From the NCBI RefSeq assembly GCF_003369565.1, contig NZ_PIOD01000006.1:303007-367006 (forward strand): DNA of 64,000 nt, given 5' to 3'. Shown piece after piece: positions 18,354 to 28,305 of this stretch. This stretch comes from Oceanobacillus chungangensis. GTDB lineage: Bacteria; Bacillota; Bacilli; Bacillales; Amphibacillaceae. Each line of letters begins with the position of its first letter. Positions within the stretch are counted from its first letter, which is position 1. The position numbers and the translations under genes are program-made. Under the pieces are notes generated by a model. It worked only from the letters and a program-made list of their open reading frames with translations, was not told the origin of the DNA and ran no database searches.

Positions 18354-18890
18354 ATGATGATAAAAGACTTTTATACTCCGTACTATGAAGTAACACCACT
18401 AACGATGGCAATTATTGCTGAAAAGAACCAAATGGGCGATCCAATTACAAGAGTATTAGAAGAGGGGGTAGAATATTTTGTTGATTTTCCTCCTAGTAAA
18501 GTAATCGATTATGCTTGTAAGTTTTTCGGCTCCAGTCTCAGAGGTAGACAAGAAGGGACTCTGGATATATGCGGAATTACGCATAAAGCGCCAATCTCTG
18601 TGGACCCTATAAGTGGAATGTACTTTTTTCCTACAACTTCTCCGAAGAACCTTAAATGTTCATGGATTGCACATTCACACATTGATCAAATAAAAAAAAC
18701 GGGAGAGAATGATACTGAATTCATTTTTAAAAATGGCAAGAGGATTATTCTTCGGGTCTCTTATGGGTCAATGTTAAACCAGCTGCAACGAACCGCACAA
18801 TACCGCTTTCTGCTCGACAATCGAATTAAATATTTACAGCAGCAAAAGGCTGGGATGGTGGCAGAGCCATCACAATTAGCTCCTGAATGA
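18354..18890 (+). CDS. comK: competence transcription factor ComK
   Basis: 178 aa. Master activator of DNA-uptake genes; binds AT-boxes as a dimer of dimers. Recognisable segments are FPPSKVIDYACKFFGSSLRG, GITHKAPISVDPISGMYFFP and the central SPKNLKCSWIAHSHI. The ATG at 18354 is preferred to an in-frame one at 18336 because AAAGGA lies between them at the right spacing. A ComK box lies upstream. The last 65 bases overlap the convergent yhjD gene. With bdbC, addAB and comK all intact, the strain may be capable of competence, but that is inference. Confidence 0.92.
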   Translation: MMIKDFYTPYYEVTPLTMAIIAEKNQMGDPITRVLEEGVEYFVDFPPSKVIDYACKFFGSSLRGRQEGTLDICGITHKAPISVDPISGMYFFPTTSPKNLKCSWIAHSHIDQIKKTGENDTEFIFKNGKRIILRVSYGSMLNQLQRTAQYRFLLDNRIKYLQQQKAGMVAEPSQLAPE

Positions 18891-19215
18891 TTGCTTCTAC
18901 CTTTTTACGGATCGAAGGATTAAAAAAGTTCTGTTTCTGTTGTCTGCCTTGACATTGAAAAAGAAACGAAGTAAAAGAATCATTTTTATTTAAGCGAATG
19001 ACTTGAATATGTTGTTCCGCCATAATCCTTCGTAACTCTCTACGTTCTTTGACCGCTTCATTTACCATTTTCTCTAACAATTCCACATAAGGTTCTTTTA
19101 TTTTAAATGGTCCTCCTTGAACAAGGCTAATGTCCTGTTTAATAACAACGATAGCCATGGAAAGGAATAGATACCGTGTTGCTATTTGTAGCTCCTCATC
19201 TTTAAGATACCGCAT
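18826..19215 (-). CDS. yhjD: YhjD-like conserved protein
   Basis: 129 aa, largely helical, no membrane segment or catalytic motif that I can name. MRYLKDEELQIATRYLFLSM at the start and a charged middle (NEAVKERRELRRIMAEQHI). Named from its position between comK and yhjE, as in B. subtilis; sequence identity is not proven here. GAAGGAGA precedes the ATG. A perfect-core LexA box lies 20 bases upstream of the start. Its 3' end runs 65 bases into the comK coding region on the opposite strand. Confidence 0.65.
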   Translation of the reverse strand: MRYLKDEELQIATRYLFLSMAIVVIKQDISLVQGGPFKIKEPYVELLEKMVNEAVKERRELRRIMAEQHIQVIRLNKNDSFTSFLFQCQGRQQKQNFFNPSIRKKVEAIIQELIVMALPPSQPFAAVNI

Positions 19216-19234
19216 AATAATCTCCTTCTCATCA

Positions 19235-19246
19235 GAACGTTTGTTC
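19235..19246 (-). promoter_or_regulatory. LexA/DinR (SOS) box before yhjD
   Basis: GAAC-N4-GTTC; on the minus strand GAACAAACGTTC, fitting the core of the B. subtilis SOS consensus CGAACRNRYGTTYC including the RNRY centre. It lies between a TATAAT box (19259-19264, minus strand) and the yhjD ribosome site, a position suited to repression. Confidence 0.6.
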
Positions 19247-19442
19247 CTATTTAGTTCTATTATATGATATAATCAAATAAAAATACACCAAAATAATAAA
19301 ATATATATTAAGATGAAAAGAAAGTGGCGAATAATGTTATTTAAACTATGCATATTTACTTGTTTAACTTAAAATAAATGTGTAAGAATGTATAATAGAT
19401 ATAGAAAAAATGGAACGTTATGTAATAAGGAGCCTTAACTAC

Positions 19443-20117
19443 ATGTATTTAATGAATATTACCTTTTCGAATTGGAAAACTGTACTTGAAGATAAAGGAC
19501 TAGAAGCATTTATTTTGCAATTATTAAGCCAATATGAGGGATTAGGTCCACTGCCAGGAATATTATTGCCGTTTATTGAATCATTTCTACCGTTTTTACC
19601 ATTGATGGTATTTGTACTAGGAAATGCTGCTGCATATGGGTTATTGCAAGGATTTTTATTATCTTGGCTTGGTACAAGCATTGGCTCAATTTTTGTCTTC
19701 TTCATTCTTCGCAAATTAGGGCATACTAAACTGCTCTCAAAAGTACGGGAAAATAAGCAGGTTACAAGGATAACATCATGGGTAGAGCGTCGAGGATTTG
19801 GTCCGCTATTTCTTTTATTATGTTTTCCGTTCTCCCCCTCTGCCGTTATTAATGTAGTGGCCGGGCTTTCTCGGGTTAGCATCCAACAGTTCGTACTAGC
19901 GGTCTTTATGGGAAAAGCCGTAATGGTCTTTTCAATTGCATATGTTGGATCAAGTTTTATGGAGTTTGCCCAGAATCCATTGAAGACGATTATCGTAATC
20001 ATTTGCGTTGTATTGTTCTGGATGTTAGGTAAATATCTTGAGAAAAGATTGCAACGAAACGCCAACGAGAAATCTTCTCCTCTTCTGGATAAGCATGAGG
20101 ACAAGGATAAGGATTAA
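19443..20117 (+). CDS. yhjE: TVP38/TMEM64 (DedA-superfamily) membrane protein YhjE
   Basis: 224 aa, about five to six hydrophobic helices with the VTT/SNARE-associated domain signature: FIESFLPFLPLMVFVLGNAAAYG, GTSIGSIFVFFILRKLG, and FSPSAVINVVAGLS. Members of this superfamily are lipid scramblases or transport undecaprenyl phosphate; the substrate of this subfamily is not known. The ATG at 19443 follows AAGGAG; an earlier in-frame ATG at 19410 has no ribosome site and sits just after a TATAAT box. Charged tail of Lys/Asp/Glu. Next gene is a signal peptidase, as in B. subtilis. Confidence 0.85.
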   Translation: MYLMNITFSNWKTVLEDKGLEAFILQLLSQYEGLGPLPGILLPFIESFLPFLPLMVFVLGNAAAYGLLQGFLLSWLGTSIGSIFVFFILRKLGHTKLLSKVRENKQVTRITSWVERRGFGPLFLLLCFPFSPSAVINVVAGLSRVSIQQFVLAVFMGKAVMVFSIAYVGSSFMEFAQNPLKTIIVIICVVLFWMLGKYLEKRLQRNANEKSSPLLDKHEDKDKD

Positions 20118-20179
20118 AATAATCTCCAAAGGGGTATTATGGTAACTGTATTGATGATCATAACCTAAAGGAAGATTAT

Positions 20180-20731
20180 ATGAAAAAAAATAAAATTTGG
20201 AAAATCACACTAGTCTTATTGGTCGTAGTATTTACTGTGATATCACTTCGCCCGATTCTGTTTGCAAGTTATATTGTTGATGGTAAATCCATGGAGCCGA
20301 CGCTACATGATGGAAACTTACTAATGGTTAACAAAGTAATTTACAATTTGGCTGAAGCAGATCGATTTGATGTAATTGTATTCCATGCCAATAAACGGGA
20401 AGATTATGTGAAGCGTGTCATCGGTTTGCCTGGTGACCAAATCGAGTATAAAAATGATAAACTGTATATCAATGGTAAGTATATGGAAGAAGAATTTCTT
20501 AAATTTCATGCGAAAGCAAGTAATACCCGACCGTTTACTGAGAATTTTACATTAGAAGAAATTACAGGAGAAACAACAGTGCCTGATGGGCAATTGTTTG
20601 TTATGGGTGATAATCGACAGGATAGCCTGGACAGTCGTTCCTTTGGTTTCGTTTCAATAGAGCAATTGGTCGGCAAGGTCGATGCGATGTATTGGCCCAT
20701 TTCCGAAATGTCGTTAGGTCTTGGTAAATGA
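20180..20731 (+). CDS. sipV: type I signal peptidase (SipV-like)
   Basis: 183 aa, single N-terminal membrane anchor (about 8-28) with the active site outside. Ser/Lys dyad: Ser37 in VDGKSMEPTL and Lys78 in YVKRVIGLPGD; the later box MGDNRQDSLDSRSFG completes the S26 family. It cleaves signal peptides of secreted proteins; several in this window would be substrates. Symbol given from synteny (yhjE-sipV-addB in B. subtilis). Start ATG after AAAGGAAG. Confidence 0.9.
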   Translation: MKKNKIWKITLVLLVVVFTVISLRPILFASYIVDGKSMEPTLHDGNLLMVNKVIYNLAEADRFDVIVFHANKREDYVKRVIGLPGDQIEYKNDKLYINGKYMEEEFLKFHAKASNTRPFTENFTLEEITGETTVPDGQLFVMGDNRQDSLDSRSFGFVSIEQLVGKVDAMYWPISEMSLGLGK

Positions 20732-20791
20732 TAATAATATTCGTAGATAGACAAGTAATAGAACTTCATTCTTTGGGAGAAAGGCTTTACT

Positions 20792-20806
20792 CTCCATTGA
20801 ATGGAG
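20792..20806 (+). terminator. small hairpin after sipV
   Basis: CTCCAT tga ATGGAG, 60 bases after the stop. Short stem, weak T-tract, so only a possible terminator. Confidence 0.4.
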
Positions 20807-20840
20807 TTTCACTTTATTGGTAGTTAAGAAAGAATAAAAG

Positions 20841-20915
20841 CTTTCTTGACGAATAAGTGCAACTAAGGCTGTCACCGAAAGGCTAAGGATTTACCTTAGT
20901 TTTCTAAACAAATAA
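20841..20915 (+). repeat. dispersed hairpin repeat, family R1 copy C
   Basis: CTTTCTTGACGAATAAGTGC, AACTAAGG, GCTGTCACC, then CCTTAGTTTTCTAAAC. It has the CTAAGG/CCTTAG stem. It sits immediately before the addB ribosome site, so addB transcripts starting upstream would carry this hairpin in the leader. Confidence 0.7.
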
Positions 20916-20932
20916 GAACGGGGGAATCTTTA

Positions 20933-23900
20933 ATGGGACTCCAATTTATTATTGGGAAATCTGGTACTGGAAAAAGTGGCAGAATGTTAGACGAAATAAA
21001 AGAGAAACTAATTCAAGATCCTGCTGGCAGACCGATTTTCTATATCGTGCCTGATCAAATGACCTTTCAACAAGAATATACTTTATTTCGCGATAAGGAA
21101 TTACAAGGGAGTATTCGTGGACAGGTTGTAAGCTTCTCACGACTAGCATGGCGAGTTCTGCAAGAGAGTGGTGGAGGTACGAAGCAATTTATTAGTACAG
21201 TCGGAATCCAAATGATGCTTAGGAAAATTATCGAAGAGAAACAAGGCGAATGGTTGACGTTCCAAAAAGCAATGGAAAAACAGGGGTTTTTAAAACAATT
21301 AGAAACGATGATCACCGAGTTCAAACGGTATCAGGTTACACCTGAAATAATCCATATGCAGATTGAACAGATGAAACAATTCGTACATAAAGAAGCAGGG
21401 GAAGAAGCATTAACCAGAAAACTTGAAGATTTAGTGTATATCTATGAGAAACTGGTTTATGCATTACAAGATAACTATATTGATAGTGAAGACCAATTGC
21501 AATTATTAGCAAATAGAATTCCTGAAACTCAACTGTTGGATGGTGCAGAAATATATTTTGATGGATTTCATCGGTTTACACCACAGGAACTGATTGTTGT
21601 TGAAGCATTGATGAAGAAATGTAAATCAGTAAAAATTACCTTAACATTAGATATACCACAAGAAGATGTAACAGAGCTCGATTTATTTTATCAAACAACG
21701 CAAACATACGAGACGTTACAGCAAATTGCTGCTGAGAATCAAATTGTGATGGAAGAGCCAATTGTGATGGGGACAGCGAAAGGGAAGTTTCGTGAGCGAC
21801 CGTATTTCTATCATTTGGAGGAGCATTTTGATACGAGACCATCACCAGCTTATAGCGGAAAGGTGCCTATTCAAATTGCTGAAGCTGTTCATCCGCGAGC
21901 AGAAGTAGAAGGAGCGGCACAAGAGGTGATTCGTCTTGTACGTGAAGAAAATTATCGTTATCAAGATATTGCAGTTCTGATCAGACAAACAGATGTTTAT
22001 CATGATTTACTTCAGACCATCTTTAGAGATCATAATATCCCAGTATTTATTGATGAAAAACGAACGATGTTAAATCATTCCTTAATAGAATTTATTCGAT
22101 CTGTACTAGATATTGTAGAAGGGAATTGGCGCTATGATGCAATATTCCGAGTACTGAAGACGGGCTTTATTCCTTCCTCTGATAAAGAAAATCCATTAAC
22201 AAATGATGCAATTGATGAGCTGGAAAACTATGTACTTGAATATGGAATTCGTTCCAGGGAACGCTGGAATGGCGAGCAGCAATGGAAGTTCCAACGTTTT
22301 AGAGGATTCGATCATGCAACGCAAACAACGTCAGAAAAAAATACACAAATAAGGATTAATCAATATCGCTATCAAGTCGTTCGTGCACTAAAATCCTTTG
22401 ATGAGCAAATCAGACAGGCGAAGACAGTAAGAGAATTATGTGAAACGATGTATCTATTGCTGGAAACACTCGGTGTTCCTGAAAGGTTAGAGGAGATGAG
22501 GCAGCAGTTCGATGAGCAAGGTGAAATTGAAAAGGGAAGGGAACAGGAGCAAGCTTGGATTGCAGTCATTCAACTATTTGATGAAATGGTCGAGATGGCT
22601 GGCGATGAAACGATGAAGCTTGCTACATTCCGGGCAACTCTGGACGCAGGATTTGAAACGTTAAAATTCTCCCACGTTCCCCCAAGTATTGACCATGTCA
22701 TTGTTGGAACGATTGACCGTTCGAGAATGAGTGAGGTGAAATGTGCCTTTTTACTCGGAGTAAATGATGGCGTTTGGCCAATGAAGCCATCAATAGATGG
22801 AATGATAAATGAATCGGAAAGAGAATTGTTAGCTGGTCAAGGTATAAAGCTTGCTGACAGCAGTAAACGACAATTACTAGATGATTGGTTTTATATGTAT
22901 CTCGCGTTCACAGCTGCAGAGGACCATTTATGGGTAAGCTACCCATTGAGTGATGAAGAAGGAAAGGCGAAGATGCCGTCCCAATTAATTGGTAGATTAG
23001 AAAATTTATTTCCAAGTTGTAAGGACCATCTTTTATTACAGGACCCAGATGAATTATTCGAAGCGGATCGATTTATTACGACACCAGTAAAAACACGGGC
23101 AGCATTAACAGCTCAGCTGGCACGAAATCGAAAAGGCTATCCTGTAAAATCAATTTGGTGGCATGTTTATAATTGGTATGTCGAAAATCATGATAAAAAT
23201 AGCACGACCAACCAAATTTTACAGAGTTTATATTATCAAAATATGCCGATTGATTTAGAAGAAGATACGGTAGAAGAGTTATTTCCGAAGCAGGTGAAGG
23301 CTAGTGTTAGCAGGTTAGAAACCTATTATCGCTGCTCGTATCAGCATTTTGCAAAATATAGCTTAAAATTAAATGAAAGACAGACATATAAACTAGATGC
23401 GCCAGATATTGGGATGCTCTTCCATGAGGCAATAAAAATTATTACCGAATGGATTAAAGCAGATGGAAAGGATTTCGCCCAATTAAGAAAGCAAGACACG
23501 GATCAATATGCCGAAAAAGCGGTAGTGACACTAGCACCAATTTTGCAGCATCAAATTTTACATAGCTCAAACCGTTATAAATATATCGGTAAAAAGCTTC
23601 AAGAAATTATTGCGAGGGCTGCTTATATTTTAAGTGAACAGGCGCGTCAAAGTAATTTCTCACCAGTAGGATTAGAGTTAGGATTTGGCGAAGGAGAAAC
23701 GCTTCCGCCATTATCGATGCAGCTGCCAAACGGGTTTGAGCTTATGCTGCGAGGAAGAATTGACCGTGTTGATAAAGGATTAAATAATGAACAGCTTTAT
23801 TTGCGAATCATTGATTATAAATCAAGTGCTAAAGGTCTAAACTTAGTTGAAGTTTATTATGGACTTGCATTACAGATGCTTGCATATTTAGATGTTGTAT

Positions 23901-24427
23901 TATCCCATTCAGAAAAATGGCTAGGTGTAAAAGCAACACCAGCTGGGGTGCTGTACTTCCATGTGCATAACCCAATGATTTCAGGTACGCAGAAAATGAG
24001 TGAGGAATTAATCGAACAAGAGATTTTTAAGGATTACAAAATGAAAGGTCTCTTATTATCTAATGAGCAAGTCGTACAAATGATGGATACATCACTTTCA
24101 ACTGGAACAAGTCAGGTTATACCTGCTGGATTCAAGAAGGATGGTGCATTTAATCATCATTCTAAGGTTGCTAGTAAAGAAACCTTTTCAAGCTTGCAGA
24201 CACACATCCACCAGTTAATGATGCAAGCAGGAGTCGATATGACTGCAGGTGGGGTTCACTTAAATCCTTATCAGCATAAGCAACATGTAGCTTGTACGCA
24301 TTGCCCTTTTCATTCTGTTTGTCAATTTGATCCTCTATTAGAGGAGAATAATTACAGGAAGCTACAGGATATGAAGGATGATGAGATTTTAGAGAAATTA
24401 AGCAAGGAGGTTGAATCAGATGGTTAA
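20933..24427 (+). CDS. addB: AddB, helicase-nuclease subunit B
   Basis: Subunit of AddAB, the Chi-regulated enzyme that processes double-strand DNA ends for recombination. 1164 aa. N-terminal Walker A GKSGTGKSG (Lys14). The C-terminal RecB-type nuclease domain has GRIDRVDKG...RIIDYKSS, and the four iron-sulfur cysteines are Cys801, Cys1121, Cys1124 and Cys1130, the same spacing as B. subtilis AddB. ATG after ACGGGGGAA. Its last codons overlap the addA start, indicating coupled translation. Confidence 0.97.
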   Translation: MGLQFIIGKSGTGKSGRMLDEIKEKLIQDPAGRPIFYIVPDQMTFQQEYTLFRDKELQGSIRGQVVSFSRLAWRVLQESGGGTKQFISTVGIQMMLRKIIEEKQGEWLTFQKAMEKQGFLKQLETMITEFKRYQVTPEIIHMQIEQMKQFVHKEAGEEALTRKLEDLVYIYEKLVYALQDNYIDSEDQLQLLANRIPETQLLDGAEIYFDGFHRFTPQELIVVEALMKKCKSVKITLTLDIPQEDVTELDLFYQTTQTYETLQQIAAENQIVMEEPIVMGTAKGKFRERPYFYHLEEHFDTRPSPAYSGKVPIQIAEAVHPRAEVEGAAQEVIRLVREENYRYQDIAVLIRQTDVYHDLLQTIFRDHNIPVFIDEKRTMLNHSLIEFIRSVLDIVEGNWRYDAIFRVLKTGFIPSSDKENPLTNDAIDELENYVLEYGIRSRERWNGEQQWKFQRFRGFDHATQTTSEKNTQIRINQYRYQVVRALKSFDEQIRQAKTVRELCETMYLLLETLGVPERLEEMRQQFDEQGEIEKGREQEQAWIAVIQLFDEMVEMAGDETMKLATFRATLDAGFETLKFSHVPPSIDHVIVGTIDRSRMSEVKCAFLLGVNDGVWPMKPSIDGMINESERELLAGQGIKLADSSKRQLLDDWFYMYLAFTAAEDHLWVSYPLSDEEGKAKMPSQLIGRLENLFPSCKDHLLLQDPDELFEADRFITTPVKTRAALTAQLARNRKGYPVKSIWWHVYNWYVENHDKNSTTNQILQSLYYQNMPIDLEEDTVEELFPKQVKASVSRLETYYRCSYQHFAKYSLKLNERQTYKLDAPDIGMLFHEAIKIITEWIKADGKDFAQLRKQDTDQYAEKAVVTLAPILQHQILHSSNRYKYIGKKLQEIIARAAYILSEQARQSNFSPVGLELGFGEGETLPPLSMQLPNGFELMLRGRIDRVDKGLNNEQLYLRIIDYKSSAKGLNLVEVYYGLALQMLAYLDVVLSHSEKWLGVKATPAGVLYFHVHNPMISGTQKMSEELIEQEIFKDYKMKGLLLSNEQVVQMMDTSLSTGTSQVIPAGFKKDGAFNHHSKVASKETFSSLQTHIHQLMMQAGVDMTAGGVHLNPYQHKQHVACTHCPFHSVCQFDPLLEENNYRKLQDMKDDEILEKLSKEVESDG

Positions 24428-27400
24428 TTGGACAAAGGAGCAGGAGGAGGCAATCTATTCGGATGGACAAGATATTCTCGTTGCAGCGGCAGCTGGGTCA
24501 GGGAAAACAGCTGTATTAGTAGAGCGAATCATCCAGAAACTGCTAAATAAGGAAAATCCTGTTGATATAGATTCGCTGCTTGTTGTAACGTTTACAAATG
24601 CTGCAGCACAGGAAATGCGCAATCGTGTTGGAATTGCGTTAGAAGAAGCACTTGCACAAAACCCAACCTCCAATCATTTAAAAAAGCAGTTGTCCTTATT
24701 ACAGCGTGCATCCATTTCAACCTTGCATTCATTTTGTTTAGACGTAGTAAGACAATATGCTTATTTACTTGATATTGATCCCGCCTTTCGCATCGCAAAT
24801 GATATGGAAATTGATTTGATCAAACAAGAGGTAATTGATGATTTATTTGAAGCGTGGTATGGCAAAGAAGGAGAAGAACAGGAGAATTTTTTCTCAGTTG
24901 TAGACCGGTTTTCAAGTGATCGTAGCGACCTAGATGTGGAGAAGGTATTGTTGGATCTCTATACATTTTCGGTTCAAAATCCGTGGCCAGAAGAATGGCT
25001 TGATGGTTTAGCAAGTAACTATGAGATTCCGGAAAATTTCGTTGAAACGGAATTAACATGGCTAAATCTGATAAAGCGTGAGGTTAATAGTCAATTAGAA
25101 GCGATTAAACAAGAGATGCAGCAGGCATTAGCATTAACGCTAGAAGTCGATGGACCATATCAATATACCGAAGCAATTGAAGCGGATCTTAATCAATTAT
25201 ATGAGGCAATGAATTATGTAGATAACTGGGACGATTTACAAGTATTTATTACCTCTAGCAAGTTTGTTACGTTATCAAGGAAGAAACAAGAATGCGATGA
25301 AACGAAGAAAGAAAAAGTGAAAAAGATTCGGGACAGCTATAAGAAGCGCTGGAATAATATGAAGGACAGTTGGTTTAATCGTAACCTGGGTAGTCATGTG
25401 GAAGATATGCGTGAGCTTTCACCAGTCATTGGACATCTAACAGAATTAGTAAAGCAATTCAAAGAGAAGTTTCAGGAGTTAAAAAAGGAAAAGGCAATCG
25501 TCGACTTCTCCGATTTAGAGCATTTTTGCTTACAATTATTACTAGGGGAACCAGAATCATCTAATGCAGATGGTCATATCCCATCTAATGTTGCGATTCA
25601 ATATAAGAAGCAATTCAGTGAAGTATTGATCGATGAATATCAGGATACAAACCTTGTCCAAGAGACGATTTTATCGTTAATAAGTGATCAGGATGGTCCC
25701 GGGAATCGATTTATGGTAGGGGATGTGAAGCAAAGTATTTATCGTTTCCGTCATGCGGAGCCATCGTTGTTTATTCAGAAATATAAACGATTTGCTGAGG
25801 AAGATAGTAATGGAAAACGAATTGACTTGGCAAGTAATTTCCGAAGCAGGGAGCAGGTTTTGATTGGTGCAAATTATATTTTTAGACAAATATTGAATGA
25901 GGAATTAGGCGATATCAATTATGATCAGAACGCAGAATTAATCTATGGCAATAAAATGTATGATGCATTAGAGTTTCTAGAACCCTCTCCAGAGCTGTTC
26001 ATTATTGATCGTGAGGACCAAGAAGATCAAGCAGATATGTCTGTTGATGAAGAGAACTTTAAGGACTTAGAGAGGGCACAGTTAGAGGCACGGGCATATG
26101 CGGAAAAGATTAAATCGTGGATTGGGTTAACGGACGACAGTACTCCTTTACAAGTGTTTGATAAGGGGGCTGGCATACAACGTGATATTCAATATCGGGA
26201 CATCGTCATTCTAATGCGGTCAATGACATGGGCACCAACCATTGTCGAGGAGCTTAAGAAGCAGGGAATACCAGTTTATGCAGAGCTTCAGGCAGGATAT
26301 TTTGAGGCAATTGAAGTGCAAGTCATGATTAGTCTGTTAAAAACAATTGATAATCCGAGACAAGATATTCCACTTGCATCGGTATTAAAATCGCCGATCG
26401 TTGGCTTAAATGAGGATGAGCTTACGAAGATACGACTAGCAGACCGTTCCAACACATATTATGACGCCTTAAAAAAGTACAAACAGCTGAATACGAATGA
26501 AACAGCAGAAAAAGTTACGAAATTTCTGGAGCAATTACATGCATTCCGAATGGCTTCAAGACAGGGGGCGCTGTCTGAGTTAATTTGGGATATTTACCGA
26601 CAGACCGGCTATTATGATTTTGTTGGTGGGATTCCAGGTGGACGCCAACGACAAGCCAATTTACGTGCACTCTATGATAGAGCAAGAGGCTATGAAGCTA
26701 CATCCTTCCGCGGACTATTCCGTTTCTTAAGATTTATCGAACGGATGGAAGAACGAGGGGATGATCTTGGGGCAGCACGAGCATTAAGTGAACAGGAAGA
26801 TGTTGTTCGCATTATGACAATTCATAAGAGTAAAGGTTTAGAATTTCCTGTTGTGATTGTTGGCGCAATGGATAAAGAGTTTAATTTCAGAGACTTAAGT
26901 CAAAAATATCTGTTACATAAAGATTTAGGCTTTGCAAGTAAGTATATCGATCCTGTAAAACGAATTACTTATCCAACATTGTTTTATCATGCGTTAAAGG
27001 AAGAGAAGAAACGTGAGCTATTAGCTGAAGAAATGCGAGTATTATACGTAGCATTGACAAGGGCTAAAGAGAAGCTAGTCATGATTGGCAGTGTTGCCTC
27101 GTATGAGGCGAAGCGAGAAAGATGGCAGAAGGTGGTTCACCACGATGAATGGGTCCTGCCAGCATATTATCGAAAGGAATCAAAGACTTATTTGGATTGG
27201 GTTGGTCCCGCATTGATTCGACATGAATCAAGCGCTGAATTAAGAACCGAGGAAATCGATATAGATTTGGCAGAAGCAATTCAACGAGATCCATCGAGAT
27301 GGCAGGTTTCCGTAATTCATGCTAGTGAATTAACCAATCTCGAGGAACAGAATATTGAATCTGATTTACAACTGCGTGAAAAGATTATCAACTGGCAACC

Positions 27401-28157
27401 GGTAGAAATAATGGATGAAGTATTGGAAGAAGAAGTGAAGGAACGATTATCCTATCAATACCCATATGAACAAGCAGTAAAAGCACGTGTGAAACAATCG
27501 GTTACAGAAATAAAACGACAGCAAGAAATAATGGATGACTATAGTGGTGATTTAATCACTAAAAAGTTTAGGGCACCAATTGTCAAACGACCAAACTTTA
27601 TGCAAAAGGAAAAAATAATTACTGCTGCAGAAAAAGGAACGGCAATGCATACGGTTATGCAGCATTTACCGATAAAAAAGCAATTAAGTGGTCAAGAAAT
27701 TGCGCAATTCTTGGAAGTTCTAGTTGAAAGAGAAATTTTGACAAGAATGGAAGCAGAGGTTATTGATATTACAGCAATTGAGCAATTTTTTGAAACAGAC
27801 ATCGCGCAATATATTATGAAAGATGTGTCTAGTGTTTATCGTGAAGTGCCATTCAGCTTAACATTACCTGCAAGTGAAGTATATGCTTCCTGGACTAATG
27901 AAATGGATGAAAAAGTATTAGTTCAAGGTATCATTGATTGTCTCATACCGAAAGACGATGGCTGGATCATTCTAGATTATAAAACTGATGCAATTAATGA
28001 GGATGTCACAGACACTGTAAGAGAAAAGTTAGCGAGTCGCTATAAAGTTCAAATGAAATTATACAAACATGCGATAGAGCAAATATGGAAGCAACCAGTA
28101 AGGGAGACTTATTTATATTTCTTTTCCAAACAGTTGATTATTAAAGTAGAAAATTAA
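24420..28157 (+). CDS. addA: AddA, UvrD-type helicase-nuclease subunit A
   Basis: 1245 aa. SF1A helicase with Walker A AAAAGSGKTAVL (Lys29), DEYQDTN motif II, later VGDVKQSIYRFR and MTIHKSKGLEFPVV motifs, and a C-terminal nuclease domain with IILDYKTD (Asp1186, Lys1188). With AddB it unwinds and degrades DNA ends until Chi, then loads RecA. ATG at 24420 is used: AAGGAGG lies nine bases before it, whereas the in-frame TTG at 24411 abuts that site. Overlaps addB by eight bases. Confidence 0.97.
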   Translation: MVNWTKEQEEAIYSDGQDILVAAAAGSGKTAVLVERIIQKLLNKENPVDIDSLLVVTFTNAAAQEMRNRVGIALEEALAQNPTSNHLKKQLSLLQRASISTLHSFCLDVVRQYAYLLDIDPAFRIANDMEIDLIKQEVIDDLFEAWYGKEGEEQENFFSVVDRFSSDRSDLDVEKVLLDLYTFSVQNPWPEEWLDGLASNYEIPENFVETELTWLNLIKREVNSQLEAIKQEMQQALALTLEVDGPYQYTEAIEADLNQLYEAMNYVDNWDDLQVFITSSKFVTLSRKKQECDETKKEKVKKIRDSYKKRWNNMKDSWFNRNLGSHVEDMRELSPVIGHLTELVKQFKEKFQELKKEKAIVDFSDLEHFCLQLLLGEPESSNADGHIPSNVAIQYKKQFSEVLIDEYQDTNLVQETILSLISDQDGPGNRFMVGDVKQSIYRFRHAEPSLFIQKYKRFAEEDSNGKRIDLASNFRSREQVLIGANYIFRQILNEELGDINYDQNAELIYGNKMYDALEFLEPSPELFIIDREDQEDQADMSVDEENFKDLERAQLEARAYAEKIKSWIGLTDDSTPLQVFDKGAGIQRDIQYRDIVILMRSMTWAPTIVEELKKQGIPVYAELQAGYFEAIEVQVMISLLKTIDNPRQDIPLASVLKSPIVGLNEDELTKIRLADRSNTYYDALKKYKQLNTNETAEKVTKFLEQLHAFRMASRQGALSELIWDIYRQTGYYDFVGGIPGGRQRQANLRALYDRARGYEATSFRGLFRFLRFIERMEERGDDLGAARALSEQEDVVRIMTIHKSKGLEFPVVIVGAMDKEFNFRDLSQKYLLHKDLGFASKYIDPVKRITYPTLFYHALKEEKKRELLAEEMRVLYVALTRAKEKLVMIGSVASYEAKRERWQKVVHHDEWVLPAYYRKESKTYLDWVGPALIRHESSAELRTEEIDIDLAEAIQRDPSRWQVSVIHASELTNLEEQNIESDLQLREKIINWQPVEIMDEVLEEEVKERLSYQYPYEQAVKARVKQSVTEIKRQQEIMDDYSGDLITKKFRAPIVKRPNFMQKEKIITAAEKGTAMHTVMQHLPIKKQLSGQEIAQFLEVLVEREILTRMEAEVIDITAIEQFFETDIAQYIMKDVSSVYREVPFSLTLPASEVYASWTNEMDEKVLVQGIIDCLIPKDDGWIILDYKTDAINEDVTDTVREKLASRYKVQMKLYKHAIEQIWKQPVRETYLYFFSKQLIIKVEN

Positions 28158-28218
28158 GGTTTGGCCAAGTTATTGGATGACTGCCTTAGTTGCAGTTATT
28201 AGATAAGAAGGTTTTTAG
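28152..28218 (-). repeat. dispersed hairpin repeat, family R1 copy D (inverted)
   Basis: The minus strand reads CTTCTTATCTAATAACTGC, AACTAAGGCAGTCATCC, ...GGCCAAACCTTAATTTTC, matching copies A-C and E. Its end overlaps the addA stop codon. Confidence 0.65.
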
Positions 28219-28234
28219 TTTTTCTTAACCACAA

Positions 28235-28292
28235 AAAGAGACTATCTTATGGAAATGTGATTTGTTCGCATAACTCATGAGATAGTCTCTTT
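28235..28292 (+). terminator. addAB terminator
   Basis: AAAGAGACTATCTTATG pairs with CATGAGATAGTCTCTTT (one bulge) around a 24-base loop, ending in TTTATAT. Strong stem shared between convergent addA and gerPF. Confidence 0.85.
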
Positions 28293-28305
28293 ATATTTAG
28301 ATTGG

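Noticed and set aside
19439..20104. 221-codon minus-strand frame opposite yhjE
   Set aside because: Long but fully antisense to a clear membrane protein gene; no ribosome site or recognisable motifs.
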